Of a stretch of DNA of 43,603 nt, positions 30,774 through 39,018 are shown piece by piece; the stretch's first letter is position 1, and the number at the start of each line of letters is the position of its first letter. The translations under genes and the position numbers were made by a program. The notes beneath the pieces are model-generated. The model saw nothing but the letters and a program-made list of their open reading frames with translations, ran no database searches and was not told the DNA's origin. This DNA comes from Clostridia bacterium (GTDB taxonomy: Bacteria; Bacillota; Clostridia; Christensenellales; Aristaeellaceae): positions 1 through 43,603 of the forward strand of contig JAUNNK010000007.1 of NCBI GenBank assembly GCA_030537335.1, in the 5' to 3' direction.

Positions 30774-32315
30774 ATGTCTGCCAAAATGAAAATCTGTATT
30801 TCCCTTATGCTTGCAATTATCCTGTGTCTCTCGTCCGTGGGCGCGCTGGCCTGCACGGCGATTTATGTCGGCTCCGGCATGACCGCCGGGGGCGAGACGA
30901 TCCTGGCCCGCTCGGAGGACATCTCCAACAGCTACAACAAGCTGTTCTACGTCAGCCCCGCCGGAAAGCACGTCGCGGGCGAGGTGTACGACGGCTGCTA
31001 CGGCTTCTCCTACACCTTCACCAAGGACAGCTACGCCTACACCGCCTTCAGCGATGACAACGGCGACGCGGTCGGCGGCGAGTGCCCGGACTGCGGCGGC
31101 ACCCACGCCCACACCCCCTACGAGGCGGGCGGCACCAATGAGATGGGCGTGACCGTGAGCGCCACCGAGACCATCGGCTGCTCCGACGCGCTGTACGAGG
31201 TGGATCCCTACGAGGATCTGGGCATCGAGGAGGCCGAAATCACCACCATTCTGCTCAGTGAGTCCGCAAGCGCGAAGGAAGCGGTGGAGCTGCTGCTGGG
31301 CATCTACGATGAATCGGGCTGCTGCGGCGGCTCCGGCATCCTGATCGCCGACAATACCGAGACCTGGTACGTGGAGAACACCACGGGCCATGCGTACATC
31401 GCGCTGAAGCTCAGCGACAGCATGGCCTTTGCCCAGCCGAACATGTCCATCATCGGCCTGATCGACCTAGACGATACCGAGAACGTGATCGCTTCCGACA
31501 ACCTGATCGAGGTTGCCAAGCAGGCCGGAACCTACGTGGGCGACGAGGAAGCCAACACCATCGACTACGTCGCCTCCTACAACGCCGACCAGGAGGCCAA
31601 CGCTCGCATGGTCAACGCGCTGAAGTACTTCAACGCCGCCGCCAGCGACGAACCCGTCCTCGCCGACTACACCATCTCCAACGTGGACGCTGCGGGCAAC
31701 ATCGTGCCCATGTACACCAGCATCGCGCCGGAGCACGCCTTCACCGTCGAGGACGTGATCGGCTACTACCACATCGCCGGCATCGGCTCCAACCGCAACC
31801 TGGAGACCCACATCTTCCAGATCGCTTCCGAGGACGGCCCGACCGACACCGTGGAGTGGGTCGCCATGGACGACGCCTGCTACAGCGTGTTCGTGCCCTA
31901 CTATCCCATGCTGACCACCGACACCTACGACGGCTACAAGCTGAGCACCCTGCCTGCGGAGTTTACCGAGGAGGAGCCCGCCGACGCGGAGATCGTCTAC
32001 GCCACCACCAAGTACAAGCGCAATGAGAACGGTGAGCGCGTGCCCGTGGAGGGCTACGTGGCCCTGCCCGAAAACTGGGCGGATTCCATGTACTGGGCCT
32101 TCGACGCGCTGTCCAACATGGTCGAGGCTGGCAAGGCCGACGATAAGCAGCTTGCGGAGATTAACGCGAAGCTGGACGCGCTGCAGCAGGATTGCTACGC
32201 CGCATATGACGAACTGAAGTCCGCTGCCGATGCGCAGGCAGCCACCGAAATCAGCGCCGCCGCTGCCGCAAAGGTGCATGCCGCCGCCGTCGAGCTGGTC
32301 AACGCCATCAAGTAA
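30774..32315 (+). CDS. Secreted C69-family dipeptidase
   Basis: 513 residues. The signal peptide (KICISLMLAIILCLSSVG) ends exactly before CTAIYVGSGMTAGGETILAR. Cleavage there leaves the cysteine as the new N terminus, the nucleophile of Ntn-type C69 peptidases, which cleave dipeptides. SEDISN, NEMGVTVSATET and GIGSNRNLETHIFQI are further family motifs. Between them is a CPDCGGTHAH segment that could bind metal. The last ~75 residues form long alanine-rich helices. The site before the cysteine (GALA) does not fit a lipobox well, so signal peptidase I is favoured. A strong promoter precedes; spacing to AAGGA is 11 nt. Confidence 0.87.
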   Translation: MSAKMKICISLMLAIILCLSSVGALACTAIYVGSGMTAGGETILARSEDISNSYNKLFYVSPAGKHVAGEVYDGCYGFSYTFTKDSYAYTAFSDDNGDAVGGECPDCGGTHAHTPYEAGGTNEMGVTVSATETIGCSDALYEVDPYEDLGIEEAEITTILLSESASAKEAVELLLGIYDESGCCGGSGILIADNTETWYVENTTGHAYIALKLSDSMAFAQPNMSIIGLIDLDDTENVIASDNLIEVAKQAGTYVGDEEANTIDYVASYNADQEANARMVNALKYFNAAASDEPVLADYTISNVDAAGNIVPMYTSIAPEHAFTVEDVIGYYHIAGIGSNRNLETHIFQIASEDGPTDTVEWVAMDDACYSVFVPYYPMLTTDTYDGYKLSTLPAEFTEEEPADAEIVYATTKYKRNENGERVPVEGYVALPENWADSMYWAFDALSNMVEAGKADDKQLAEINAKLDALQQDCYAAYDELKSAADAQAATEISAAAAAKVHAAAVELVNAIK

Positions 32316-32333
32316 AACGCAAATCAAACAATC

Positions 32334-32611
32334 GGGCCGGAGGGATTTCCCTCCGGCCCTCAGACTGTCGAAAAACGAATCGCAGAACAGCCTGTTCAAT
32401 CAAATCCGGCGACCTGTGCGGCGGATTTGGTTTTTTTGAAGCGGAAGCGAAGAAAAAATAATACCTACAGTCAGGATTGCGCCCGGAAAACCGTGAGGTT
32501 TTCAGCAATCCGCAGTCTTTTCTTTCCGCAATGAAAATCGCAGATTTTCATTGCAAGCGTCAAAAAGTCTTTTTTGACGCGCAAAGGGCCGGAGGGATTT
32601 CCCTCCGGCCC
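32334..32611. repeat. Structured segment bounded by two identical 26-nt palindromes
   Basis: The palindrome with arms GGGCCGGAGGGA / TCCCTCCGGCCC occurs at 32334-32359 and again, letter for letter, at 32586-32611. Between them are a stem with arms AAATCCG / CGGATTT (32402-32428) ending in seven T (32431-32437; a plus-strand terminator), AAAACC-GTGA-GGTTTT, AATGAAAATC-GCA-GATTTTCATT, and GCGTCAAAAA-GTCT-TTTTTGACGC near the right end. No gene is supported here; it separates the convergent C69 and DUF89 genes. Confidence 0.75.
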
Positions 32612-32637
32612 TTCGTATGCCCGGATTCCAAGCGACG

Positions 32638-33552
32638 TCATCTCTTCTCCATGCACAGGATGCTGCCCTTGGGAGCGCCGGACATCCGCGCGATGACGCT
32701 GCACTTGGCGATCATCAGGAACCAGATGTTCCCCCGGTCGCAGTTGTGCAGGCCCTCGTAGTTGCCCATACCCTTGGCGATGATCACGTCGGCGGCGTAG
32801 AACTCCCGCTTGAAGGCCTCGCTGGTGCGGCAGAGCAGGGTGGTCAGCAGGCAATCGCCGTTGTCGATGACCTCGGCCACCTCCTCCATGCCCACGGCAG
32901 CGGCGTCCTCGTAGGTCACATCGTTGACGACCGCGCTGCCGCGCACGCTGTACTTAACCTCGATTTGGGGATAGAGGCGGCGAATCGTCTCGATCAGCAG
33001 GCGGTCCATGGCGATCTCGCCGCAGTTGTCGCCCAGCACCAGCAGGGTTCGGGCGTTCTTCAGCGCAGCGTCCAGGCTGTCGCAATCGTCAAAGTAGAGG
33101 CCTTCGCGCTCCACGTCCTCCACCTTCCGCATCGCGCGCTCCAGCGTGACCTCCCCGCCCAGCGCCGCCAGATCGATCAGGTTCCCGGCGATGGCCGCGC
33201 GCACCGCCGCGCGCAGCGGGTCGTTACTCTGCGCAAGCTGCTCCCGCAGCGCGGGCAGCAACCGCAGCATCTCCCGGTCGAAGAACAGCCGGGTCTCGCG
33301 GTAGGGATCCGCATCGCCCAGGCCCTCCGCCACCATGCGATAGACCTGCTCAATCTGGATGCAGTTGTTGCGGTTCACGTCGCCCTCCGCCAGAAGCTTC
33401 AGCGCCCGCTGCATCAGCGCCCGGCGCAGCGGCTCGCTCGCTCCTGCCACCTCGGTGGTGTGGATCACCTGGTTGATCGCGCAGTGCAGGCACTCCAGAT
33501 CCAGCAGCGGCTCGGGCGCATGCAGGTTGTCCTGCGGAAGAGGCGCGCTCAT
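32638..33552 (-). CDS. DUF89/ARMT1-family damage-control phosphatase
   Basis: 304 residues. The metal-dependent phosphatase motifs are plain: VLGDNCGEIAMD (Asp and Asn ligands), VRGSAVVNDVTYED, VIDNGD, and AKGMGNYEGLH near the end, matching the family's GQGNFE. An N-terminal CLHC pair near residue 20 is typical of one prokaryotic subfamily. Family members remove phosphate from damaged or excess sugar phosphates and cofactor precursors; the substrate here is unknown. It starts in an ATGA overlap with proC (33549-33552), so the start is fixed and the two are coupled, possibly for proline or pyrroline metabolism, though that link is only inferred. Confidence 0.9.
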   Translation of the reverse strand: MSAPLPQDNLHAPEPLLDLECLHCAINQVIHTTEVAGASEPLRRALMQRALKLLAEGDVNRNNCIQIEQVYRMVAEGLGDADPYRETRLFFDREMLRLLPALREQLAQSNDPLRAAVRAAIAGNLIDLAALGGEVTLERAMRKVEDVEREGLYFDDCDSLDAALKNARTLLVLGDNCGEIAMDRLLIETIRRLYPQIEVKYSVRGSAVVNDVTYEDAAAVGMEEVAEVIDNGDCLLTTLLCRTSEAFKREFYAADVIIAKGMGNYEGLHNCDRGNIWFLMIAKCSVIARMSGAPKGSILCMEKR

Positions 33553-34337
33553 GCCTTCTTCTCCATCACGGCCTGCACCGCGTCCAGCATCGCTGCCCGA
33601 AGGCCCGCGCGCTCCAGCGCCTCCACGCCGCGGATGGTGGTGCCCGCCGGGGAGCACACGCCGTCCTTGATCGCGCCCGGATGCATGCCGGTCTCGATCT
33701 GCATCCTTCCGGTACCCGCCAGGGTCTGACTGGCCAGCAGATAGGCCGCGTCCCTCGGCAGGCCGTACTTCACGCCCGCGTCCGCCAGCGCCTCGATCAC
33801 CAGCGCGCAGAAGGCCGGGCCGCAGCCGGAGATCGCGCCGCCGACGCCCATCAGGTGGCTGGGCAGCTCCTTGACTGCGCCCAGCGCGGCAAACACGGAA
33901 AGAATCTGCGCGCGCTCCTTATCCTCCAGCGAGTTCTTCTGCTCGAACAGCAGTACGCCCGCGCCCACCATAGCCGGGGTGTTGGGCATGATGAACTGGA
34001 TGCGCGTGCTCTCGTCCAGCAGAGCGGACAGGCGGTCGTAATCGTAGCCCAGCGCCACGGAGAGCAGCGCCTTGCCCTTTAGCGCGTCCTTCAGCTCGGA
34101 AAGCACGCCCTCGATCACGTAGGGTTTGACGGCAATGAGCACCGTGTCCGCCTGCGCAACCGCCTCCAGCGCGCTGCGGCAGGGACGGATGCCCGTCTCA
34201 CGGGCGTAGGCTTCCAGCTTGTCCCAGTGGGGCGCATAGCCGTACACATTTTCCGCGGCGACCGCCCCGCTTTTCACGATTCCCGATGCGATGGCCCGGC
34301 CCATGTTGCCCAGGCCGATGAATGCAAGCTTCTTCAT
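33549..34337 (-). CDS. proC: Pyrroline-5-carboxylate reductase
   Basis: 262 residues. The NAD(P)-binding Rossmann fold begins with FIGLGNMGRAIASGI; AVKPYVIEGVL, RIQFIMPNTPAMVGAG, VGGAISGCGPAF and SPAGTTIRGVEALE follow, the last two being the proline-binding and dimer region. It reduces pyrroline-5-carboxylate to L-proline as the last step of proline synthesis. Size is normal. The start is 1 nt after the upstream kinase stop and it overlaps DUF89, so the three genes form a tight operon. proA and proB are not here. Confidence 0.96.
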   Translation of the reverse strand: MKKLAFIGLGNMGRAIASGIVKSGAVAAENVYGYAPHWDKLEAYARETGIRPCRSALEAVAQADTVLIAVKPYVIEGVLSELKDALKGKALLSVALGYDYDRLSALLDESTRIQFIMPNTPAMVGAGVLLFEQKNSLEDKERAQILSVFAALGAVKELPSHLMGVGGAISGCGPAFCALVIEALADAGVKYGLPRDAAYLLASQTLAGTGRMQIETGMHPGAIKDGVCSPAGTTIRGVEALERAGLRAAMLDAVQAVMEKKA

Positions 34338-34338
34338 A

Positions 34339-35073
34339 TTATATCTCCTCCAGTGTTCCGTCTCCGGCGTATTGCAGGTTCAGATCTCCCCTGCGGGAGC
34401 AATTCATGCAGCGGGCGATGTTGGGCGCGTCGTTGTTGCGCACGAATCTCCGGGCGGTGGCCTCGTCGAAGCCGCCCAGCATCTTGCGCCGCACGATGCG
34501 CTCCAGCTGCCTTTCGTCCCCCGCGCGCAGGAAGATGGAGTAGTCGCAGGCAAGGCGGTTCCACGGTTCCTCGTCCAGCAGCAGCCAGTTGCCTTCCAGG
34601 ATCAATATCTGCTCCCGGATCTCCACCGCATTCTCCACCGGGTTGTGGATGCGCCGGTCGTACAGCGGCCAGCGCTGGTTCCCCTCATTCACGCGCGCAA
34701 GCAGGCCGCGCAGTTTCTCTACGTCGTAGGTCTCCGGCGCGCCCTTGATCTTCGCCAGAGGGATGATCTGCCCGTCCCGGACGATCGTGTGGCTGTCCAG
34801 ATAGGCCTGATGGTAGTGGAAGCCGTCGATGCCCACGCTCTGCACCGGCGTGAGGCCCTTCTCCGTGCGGGAGAGCTGCTCCAGATACAGGCAGAGCGTG
34901 CTCTTGCCCGCAGCCGGCGGTGCGGCCAGAAAGGCCACGATGCGGCGCTTCTTCGCGCGCTGCAAGTCCGTGAGCCTGCGCAGCAGCGGCAGAAACACCC
35001 GATCCCGGTCGCGGGAGTCGAACTCCGCTGCAATGTCCAGACCGTTGACCTGAAAGATGAACTTCTCCTTCAT
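34339..35073 (-). CDS. P-loop kinase of the nucleoside/nucleotide kinase (YggC/uridine kinase-like) family
   Basis: 244 residues. The Walker A motif AAPPAAGKSTL is near residue 53, GIDGFHYHQAYL near 82 is the substrate-binding segment shared with uridine/panthothenate kinase-like proteins, KGAPETYDVEKLRGLL and YDRRIHNPV follow, and LILEGNWLLLDE is the Walker B-like strand. The text resembles E. coli YggC, a predicted kinase without a proven substrate. Its place ahead of proC and the DUF89 phosphatase gives no firm clue. GGGAGG precedes the start at 35073. First gene of a three-gene operon; a clear promoter was not seen. Confidence 0.82.
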   Translation of the reverse strand: MKEKFIFQVNGLDIAAEFDSRDRDRVFLPLLRRLTDLQRAKKRRIVAFLAAPPAAGKSTLCLYLEQLSRTEKGLTPVQSVGIDGFHYHQAYLDSHTIVRDGQIIPLAKIKGAPETYDVEKLRGLLARVNEGNQRWPLYDRRIHNPVENAVEIREQILILEGNWLLLDEEPWNRLACDYSIFLRAGDERQLERIVRRKMLGGFDEATARRFVRNNDAPNIARCMNCSRRGDLNLQYAGDGTLEEI

Positions 35074-35273
35074 GAAAGGCCTCCCCCCTGTCCCATACCG
35101 GAGTGGTAATTCGATTCGCCAGGGTCAAAATCCTTCCAAAAATGAAATTTGCAGCGATTTCCGGCAAATTTGCTCGAATCAACCGGAATATAACCCAAAC
35201 GTGATGCAAAATCTTTCGGAAAATGGTATCATACCTCCAATCCAAATCAAAATTCAGCAAAGGGGCGATTGTT

Positions 35274-36776
35274 ATGGCGCATTATATCAGTGAACCCTCC
35301 CATACCTTCAGCGAGTATCTGCTGATTCCGGGCTACACTTCCGAAAACTGCATTCCGGACAATGTGACGCTCAAGACGCCGCTGGTCAAATTCAAGAAGG
35401 GCGAGGAGCCCGCCATCAGCCTGAACATTCCGCTGGTCTCCGCAATCATGCAGTCCGTGTCCAACGACACCATGGCGATTGCCCTTGCGCGCGAAGGCGG
35501 AATGTCCTTTATCTATGGCTCCCAGAGCATCGAGAGCGAGGCCGCGATGGTCGCCCGCGTGAAGAACTACAAGTCCGGCTTCGTGGTCAGCGACGCAAAC
35601 CTGCGCCCCGACCAGACCCTGGCCGACGTGCTTGCCCTGCGCGAGGAGCTGGGCCACTCCACCATGGCCGTCACCGAGGACGGCACCAGCACCGGCCGCC
35701 TGCTGGGCGTGGTCACCAGCCGCGACTACCGCGTCTCCCGCATGGAGACCACCGAGCTTGTCTCCAGCTTCATGACGCCCCTGGAGAAGCTGGTCACCGC
35801 ACCCGCCACCACCACGCTGAAGGAAGCCAACGACATCATCTGGGAGCACAAGCTCAACAGCCTGCCCATCGTGGACGACAACGGCCATCTGCTCTACTTC
35901 GTGTTCCGCAAGGACTACGCTCAGCACAAGGAGAATCCCCTGGAGCTGCTGGACAGCAAGAAGAGCTACATGGTGGGCGCGGGCATCAACACCAAGGACT
36001 ACGAGACGCGCGTTCCCGCGCTGATCGACGCTGGTGCGGACGTGTTGTGCATCGACTCCTCCGAGGGCTACACCTGCTGGCAGGCCAAGACCATCAAGTT
36101 CATCCGCGAGAAGTACGGCGACAGCGTCAAGGTCGGCGCTGGCAACGTGGTTGACCGCGAGGGCTTCCTGTTCCTCGCCGAACAGGGCGCGGACTTCGTC
36201 AAGGTCGGCATCGGCGGCGGTTCCATCTGCATCACCCGCGAGACCAAGGGCATCGGCCGCGGTCAGGCCAGCGCGCTGATCGAGGTCGCCGAGGCCCGCG
36301 ACGAGTACTACAAGCGCACCGGCGTGTACGTTCCGATCTGCTCGGACGGCGGCATCGTGCACGACTATCACATGACCCTGGCCCTGGCCATGGGCGCGGA
36401 CTTCATCATGCTGGGCCGCTACTTCGCCCGCTTCGACGAGAGCCCGACCCAGAAGCTGATGGTCAACGGCTCCTACGTCAAGGAGTACTGGGGCGAGGGC
36501 TCCAACCGCGCCCGCAACTGGCAGCGCTACGACCTGGGCGGCAAGGCCAAGCTCAACTTTGAGGAGGGCGTGGATTCCTACGTCACCTACGCCGGTTCCC
36601 TGCACGACAACGTGGCCAAGAGCCTGTACAAGGTGCGTTCCACCATGTGCAACGTGGGCGTGACCAGCATCCCTGAGCTCCAGCGCGACGCGAAGCTGAC
36701 GCTGGTGTCCTCCGTTTCCATCGTGGAGGGCGGCTATCACGACGTCACCCTGCGCGCCACCAGCGGCAAGAACTGA
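35274..36776 (+). CDS. guaB: IMP dehydrogenase
   Basis: 500 residues with the full IMPDH fold. N-terminal [20 protein letters not shown] binds IMP; two CBS domains (about residues 100-215) split the barrel. [20 protein letters not shown] starts the second half; the catalytic loop [20 protein letters not shown] places the nucleophile at Cys319, and NGGIVHD-like [20 protein letters not shown] follows. It oxidises IMP to XMP in GMP synthesis. The motif GSICITRE is a common variant of GSICTTR, seen in the Clostridia type. AAAGGGG precedes the ATG at 35274; a longer frame to 35223 has no site. Terminator follows. Weak TATCAT at 35227-35232 may be its -10 box. Confidence 0.95.
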   Translation: MAHYISEPSHTFSEYLLIPGYTSENCIPDNVTLKTPLVKFKKGEEPAISLNIPLVSAIMQSVSNDTMAIALAREGGMSFIYGSQSIESEAAMVARVKNYKSGFVVSDANLRPDQTLADVLALREELGHSTMAVTEDGTSTGRLLGVVTSRDYRVSRMETTELVSSFMTPLEKLVTAPATTTLKEANDIIWEHKLNSLPIVDDNGHLLYFVFRKDYAQHKENPLELLDSKKSYMVGAGINTKDYETRVPALIDAGADVLCIDSSEGYTCWQAKTIKFIREKYGDSVKVGAGNVVDREGFLFLAEQGADFVKVGIGGGSICITRETKGIGRGQASALIEVAEARDEYYKRTGVYVPICSDGGIVHDYHMTLALAMGADFIMLGRYFARFDESPTQKLMVNGSYVKEYWGEGSNRARNWQRYDLGGKAKLNFEEGVDSYVTYAGSLHDNVAKSLYKVRSTMCNVGVTSIPELQRDAKLTLVSSVSIVEGGYHDVTLRATSGKN

Positions 36777-36785
36777 TTCCCCTGA

Positions 36786-36823
36786 AAACCAGATCCGTCC
36801 ATCCCGACGGGTTTGGTTTTTTT
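36786..36823 (+). terminator. Terminator of guaB
   Basis: A 14-bp stem with two G-T pairs (36786-36799 with 36806-36819) and loop CATCCC, ending in a run of T to 36823. Confidence 0.85.
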
Positions 36824-36886
36824 GATGTCGAATTGATCTTGGGTACAAGAAGACCGGTTCACATTCAGGAAAATGGAGGAAATTGT

Positions 36887-37696
36887 ATGTCTGATCTCAA
36901 CATTCTGCGAAGCAAGAAGGGCTTCATCTGCGACATGGACGGCGTGATCTACCGCGGCAACCAGCTGCTGCCGGGGGTGAAGGAGTTCGTGGAGTGGCTC
37001 AACCGCGAGGACAAGAAGTTTCTCTTCCTCACCAACTCCAGCGAGCGCTCCCCCAAGGAGCTGCGCCAAAAGCTGATGCGCATGGGCCTGGACGTGGGCG
37101 AGGAGCACTTCTACACCAGCGCCCTGGCCACCGCCCACTTCCTTAGCCGCCAGGCCCCCGGCTGCACCGCCTTTGTCATCGGCGCACCGGGCCTGCTCAA
37201 CGCCCTCTACGACTGCGGCATTACCATGAACGACGTGGATCCCGACTACGTGATCGTGGGCGAGACCGCCAGCTACAATTATGAAGTCATCTCCAAGGCC
37301 GTGCGCCTGGTGATGCACGGCGCGCGGCTCATCGCCACCAACTCCGACCTCACCGGCCCCGTGGAGGAGGGCATCGCCCCCGCCTGCCGGGCGCTGGTCG
37401 CCCCCGTGGAGCTGGCCACCGGCAAGCAGGCCTACTTCATGGGCAAGCCCAACCCGCTGATGATGCGCACGGGCCTGAAGATGCTGGACGTGCACTCCGA
37501 GGACGCCGCCATGGTGGGCGACCGCATGGACACCGACGTCATCGCGGGCATGGAGTCCGGCCTGGACACCGTGCTGGTGCTCTCCGGCTGTACCGCCCGG
37601 GAGGACGTGGACAAGTACCCCTACCGCCCGACCCACATTCTGAATGGCGTGGGCGACATCCCCGGCGGCGGGCAGGGCCCGCAGCCACATACCTGA
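36887..37696 (+). CDS. HAD-superfamily (NagD-type, subclass IIA) phosphatase
   Basis: 269 residues. The nucleophile and acid/base aspartates are D16 and D18 in FICDMDGVIYRGN; LFLTNSSERSPKEL is motif II, YFMGKPNPLMM carries the motif III lysine and VGDRMDTDVIAGMESGLDT is motif IV. The cap between residues 80 and 180 is the IIA type seen in NagD, AraL and phosphoglycolate phosphatases. Substrate is unknown. GGAGGAAATT precedes the ATG at 36887. It lies alone between two terminators; a weak promoter may lie near 36821-36848. Confidence 0.9.
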   Translation: MSDLNILRSKKGFICDMDGVIYRGNQLLPGVKEFVEWLNREDKKFLFLTNSSERSPKELRQKLMRMGLDVGEEHFYTSALATAHFLSRQAPGCTAFVIGAPGLLNALYDCGITMNDVDPDYVIVGETASYNYEVISKAVRLVMHGARLIATNSDLTGPVEEGIAPACRALVAPVELATGKQAYFMGKPNPLMMRTGLKMLDVHSEDAAMVGDRMDTDVIAGMESGLDTVLVLSGCTAREDVDKYPYRPTHILNGVGDIPGGGQGPQPHT

Positions 37697-37712
37697 CGGC
37701 GCCTAATTCATC

Positions 37713-37760
37713 GAACCTCTGCCCCCACTGGTTCAAGGGCAGAGGTTCTGTGTTTCTTTC
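37713..37760 (+). terminator. Terminator of the HAD phosphatase gene
   Basis: A 12-bp stem (37713-37724 with 37737-37748), then TGTGTTTCTTT. A second 11-bp hairpin, arms AAATCTGCCCC / GGGGCAGATTT, lies at 37786-37816. The gap 37697-38022 (326 nt) holds these, the repeat at 37862-37933 and the MerR promoter. Confidence 0.85.
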
Positions 37761-37861
37761 CTGTACTTTGATTACTGTGATTCCGAAATCTGCCCCGGCG
37801 GCTATGGGGCAGATTTCTTGCGTCTGGTTCTGAAAATCACTGCCCGGATTTGTTCTGCGCC

Positions 37862-37933
37862 GTAGGGCGGGGTGCCCTCACCCCGCCGTTCTGGAACCGT
37901 GTCAAAACTTCTTTTTCGTTTTGATATGGCTCC
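37862..37933. repeat. Two-hairpin intergenic repeat, copy 2
   Basis: GGCGGGGTG (37866-37874) with CACCCCGCC (37879-37887), then GTGTCAAAAC (CAAAAC 37903-37908) with GTTTTG (37918-37923), then GGCTCC. Same order of parts as at 20186-20265, including the words GTAGGGCGGGGTGCC, TCAAAAC, GTTTTGA and GGCTCC, with different filler between. Confidence 0.7.
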
Positions 37934-37951
37934 ATTTTCTGCATTTTCCCC

Positions 37952-37982
37952 TTGACTCTCCCACCGTGTCAGCATCTATAAT
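37952..37982 (+). promoter_or_regulatory. MerR-type promoter (19-bp spacer) of the MerR/GyrI gene
   Basis: TTGACT (37952-37957), a 19-bp spacer, perfect TATAAT (37977-37982). An overlong spacer is the hallmark of promoters activated by MerR proteins, which untwist it. It drives the merR-like gene 41 nt downstream, so self-activation by the encoded regulator is likely. Confidence 0.75.
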
Positions 37983-38022
37983 GCTCCTGAGCTCAAAAAT
38001 TCGCATGTGCGAGGTGCAAACC

Positions 38023-38841
38023 ATGCTAAAAATCGGGGAATTCTCCAAGCTATCCAGAATCAGCATACGCATGCTGCGCCACTACGACGAGATCGGCCTG
38101 CTTCGGCCCGTGCGCATCGACGCGTTCACCGGCTACCGCTACTACGGCGAGGATCAACTGCCGCTGGCGGGGCGGATCGCCGCGCTGCGGGACATGGGCT
38201 TCGGCCTGAGCGCCATCTCGGAGGTTCTCGCCTGCGGCGGGGACGCGCCTTCCCTTGAACGGCTGCTCGCCTGCCGCGAAGGGGAGCTGCGCCGCCAGAT
38301 GCAGGAGGTGGAGCGCCAGCTGCGCTTGCTGGAATCCCTGCGACGCAAGCTGAGAGAGGAGAAGAAAGCAATGCAGTACAATGTCAATCTCAAGACCATT
38401 CCCGAGCGCAACGCCGCCTGCGTGCGGCAGAACCTGCCCCGCTACGACTGCGAGGGCACGCTGTGGGAGACCCTGATGCGGGAGACCGCGCCGCTCAACC
38501 TCGTCGACGGCGATCCCTGCATCTGCTGCGCCGTGTTCCACGACGGAGAGTACAAGGAGGCCGACGTGGACGTGGAGGTGCAGAAGAGCGTGAAGGGTTT
38601 CTACCCGGACACCGAGCACGTGAAGTTCAAGACCCTGCCCGCCGTGACCGTGGCCTCCGCCACCTATCAGGGCGGCTACCACCTCATCGGTGAGGTGAGC
38701 GCCGCCGTGGCCACGTGGGTGCGCGACAACGGCTACAGCTTCTGCAGCCCCGCCTTCTACATCTATCACGTCAGCCCCCACGAGACGCAGAACCCGGACG
38801 AGTTCGTCACCGAAATCTGCTTGCCCGTGGAGAAGGCATGA
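38023..38841 (+). CDS. MerR-family regulator with GyrI-like effector domain (BmrR-type)
   Basis: 272 residues. The winged helix-turn-helix covers about residues 1-72 (MLKIGEFSKLSRISIRMLRH with YDEIGLLRP and TGYRYY, the classic MerR text). A coiled coil of residues 75-115 dimerises it. From about 120 a GyrI-like/SOUL-type domain follows (YNVNLKTIPERNAACVRQNL, ASATYQGGYHLIGEVSAAVA, FCSPAFYIYHVSPHETQNPD and FVTEICLPVEK), which in BmrR binds cationic drugs. Inferred role: drug- or small-molecule-responsive activator; the target is probably its own promoter. No exporter gene is next to it, so other targets are unknown. GAGGTG precedes the ATG at 38023. Confidence 0.93.
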   Translation: MLKIGEFSKLSRISIRMLRHYDEIGLLRPVRIDAFTGYRYYGEDQLPLAGRIAALRDMGFGLSAISEVLACGGDAPSLERLLACREGELRRQMQEVERQLRLLESLRRKLREEKKAMQYNVNLKTIPERNAACVRQNLPRYDCEGTLWETLMRETAPLNLVDGDPCICCAVFHDGEYKEADVDVEVQKSVKGFYPDTEHVKFKTLPAVTVASATYQGGYHLIGEVSAAVATWVRDNGYSFCSPAFYIYHVSPHETQNPDEFVTEICLPVEKA

Positions 38842-38846
38842 AAACA

Positions 38847-38874
38847 GCGCCGCGCGGCAATTGCCGCGCGGCGC
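38847..38874. terminator. 28-bp perfect palindrome, probable bidirectional terminator
   Basis: Two 14-bp arms (38847-38860 and 38861-38874) meet at AATT. It is flanked by AAAA on the left and by GCAATATT on the right. It sits between the convergent MerR/GyrI gene and the OadG-like gene. Confidence 0.8.
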
Positions 38875-38889
38875 GCAATATTCCCTGGA

Positions 38890-39006
38890 TCAAAAGACTT
38901 TGCGGATCAGGGCGATCAGCAGGTAGATGGCGATCATGACCACGAAGATGGCGGCCATGCCCTTGCCGGTGATGATCAGGGACTGCAATACGTTGGAAAG
39001 ATTCAT
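38890..39006 (-). CDS. OadG-like small membrane subunit (38 residues)
   Basis: A very short gene: 38 residues, MNLSNVLQSLIITGKGMAAI followed by FVVMIAIYLLIALIRKVF. One transmembrane helix takes up most of it, with a basic end. Its start at 39006 follows a perfect AGGAGGTG at good spacing, and it begins 12 nt after the oadB stop, so it is very likely translated. It resembles the tiny OadG-related subunits that join OadB in sodium-pumping decarboxylases. Sequence similarity is only by helix character and the LxxLxxxGxGMxxxFxVxxxxYxLI pattern, so the assignment is an inference from position, size and helix. Confidence 0.7.
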   Translation of the reverse strand: MNLSNVLQSLIITGKGMAAIFVVMIAIYLLIALIRKVF

Positions 39007-39018
39007 ATGCGCACCTCC

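Noticed and set aside
32477..32761. A ~94-codon plus-strand frame after the C69 gene
   Set aside because: It lies across the palindromic segment and the end of the DUF89 gene, with no ribosome site and no recognisable domain.
35247..36848. A 533-codon minus-strand frame opposite guaB
   Set aside because: Shadow of the IMP dehydrogenase coding strand; composition is His/Ala/Val/Gly-rich without motifs.
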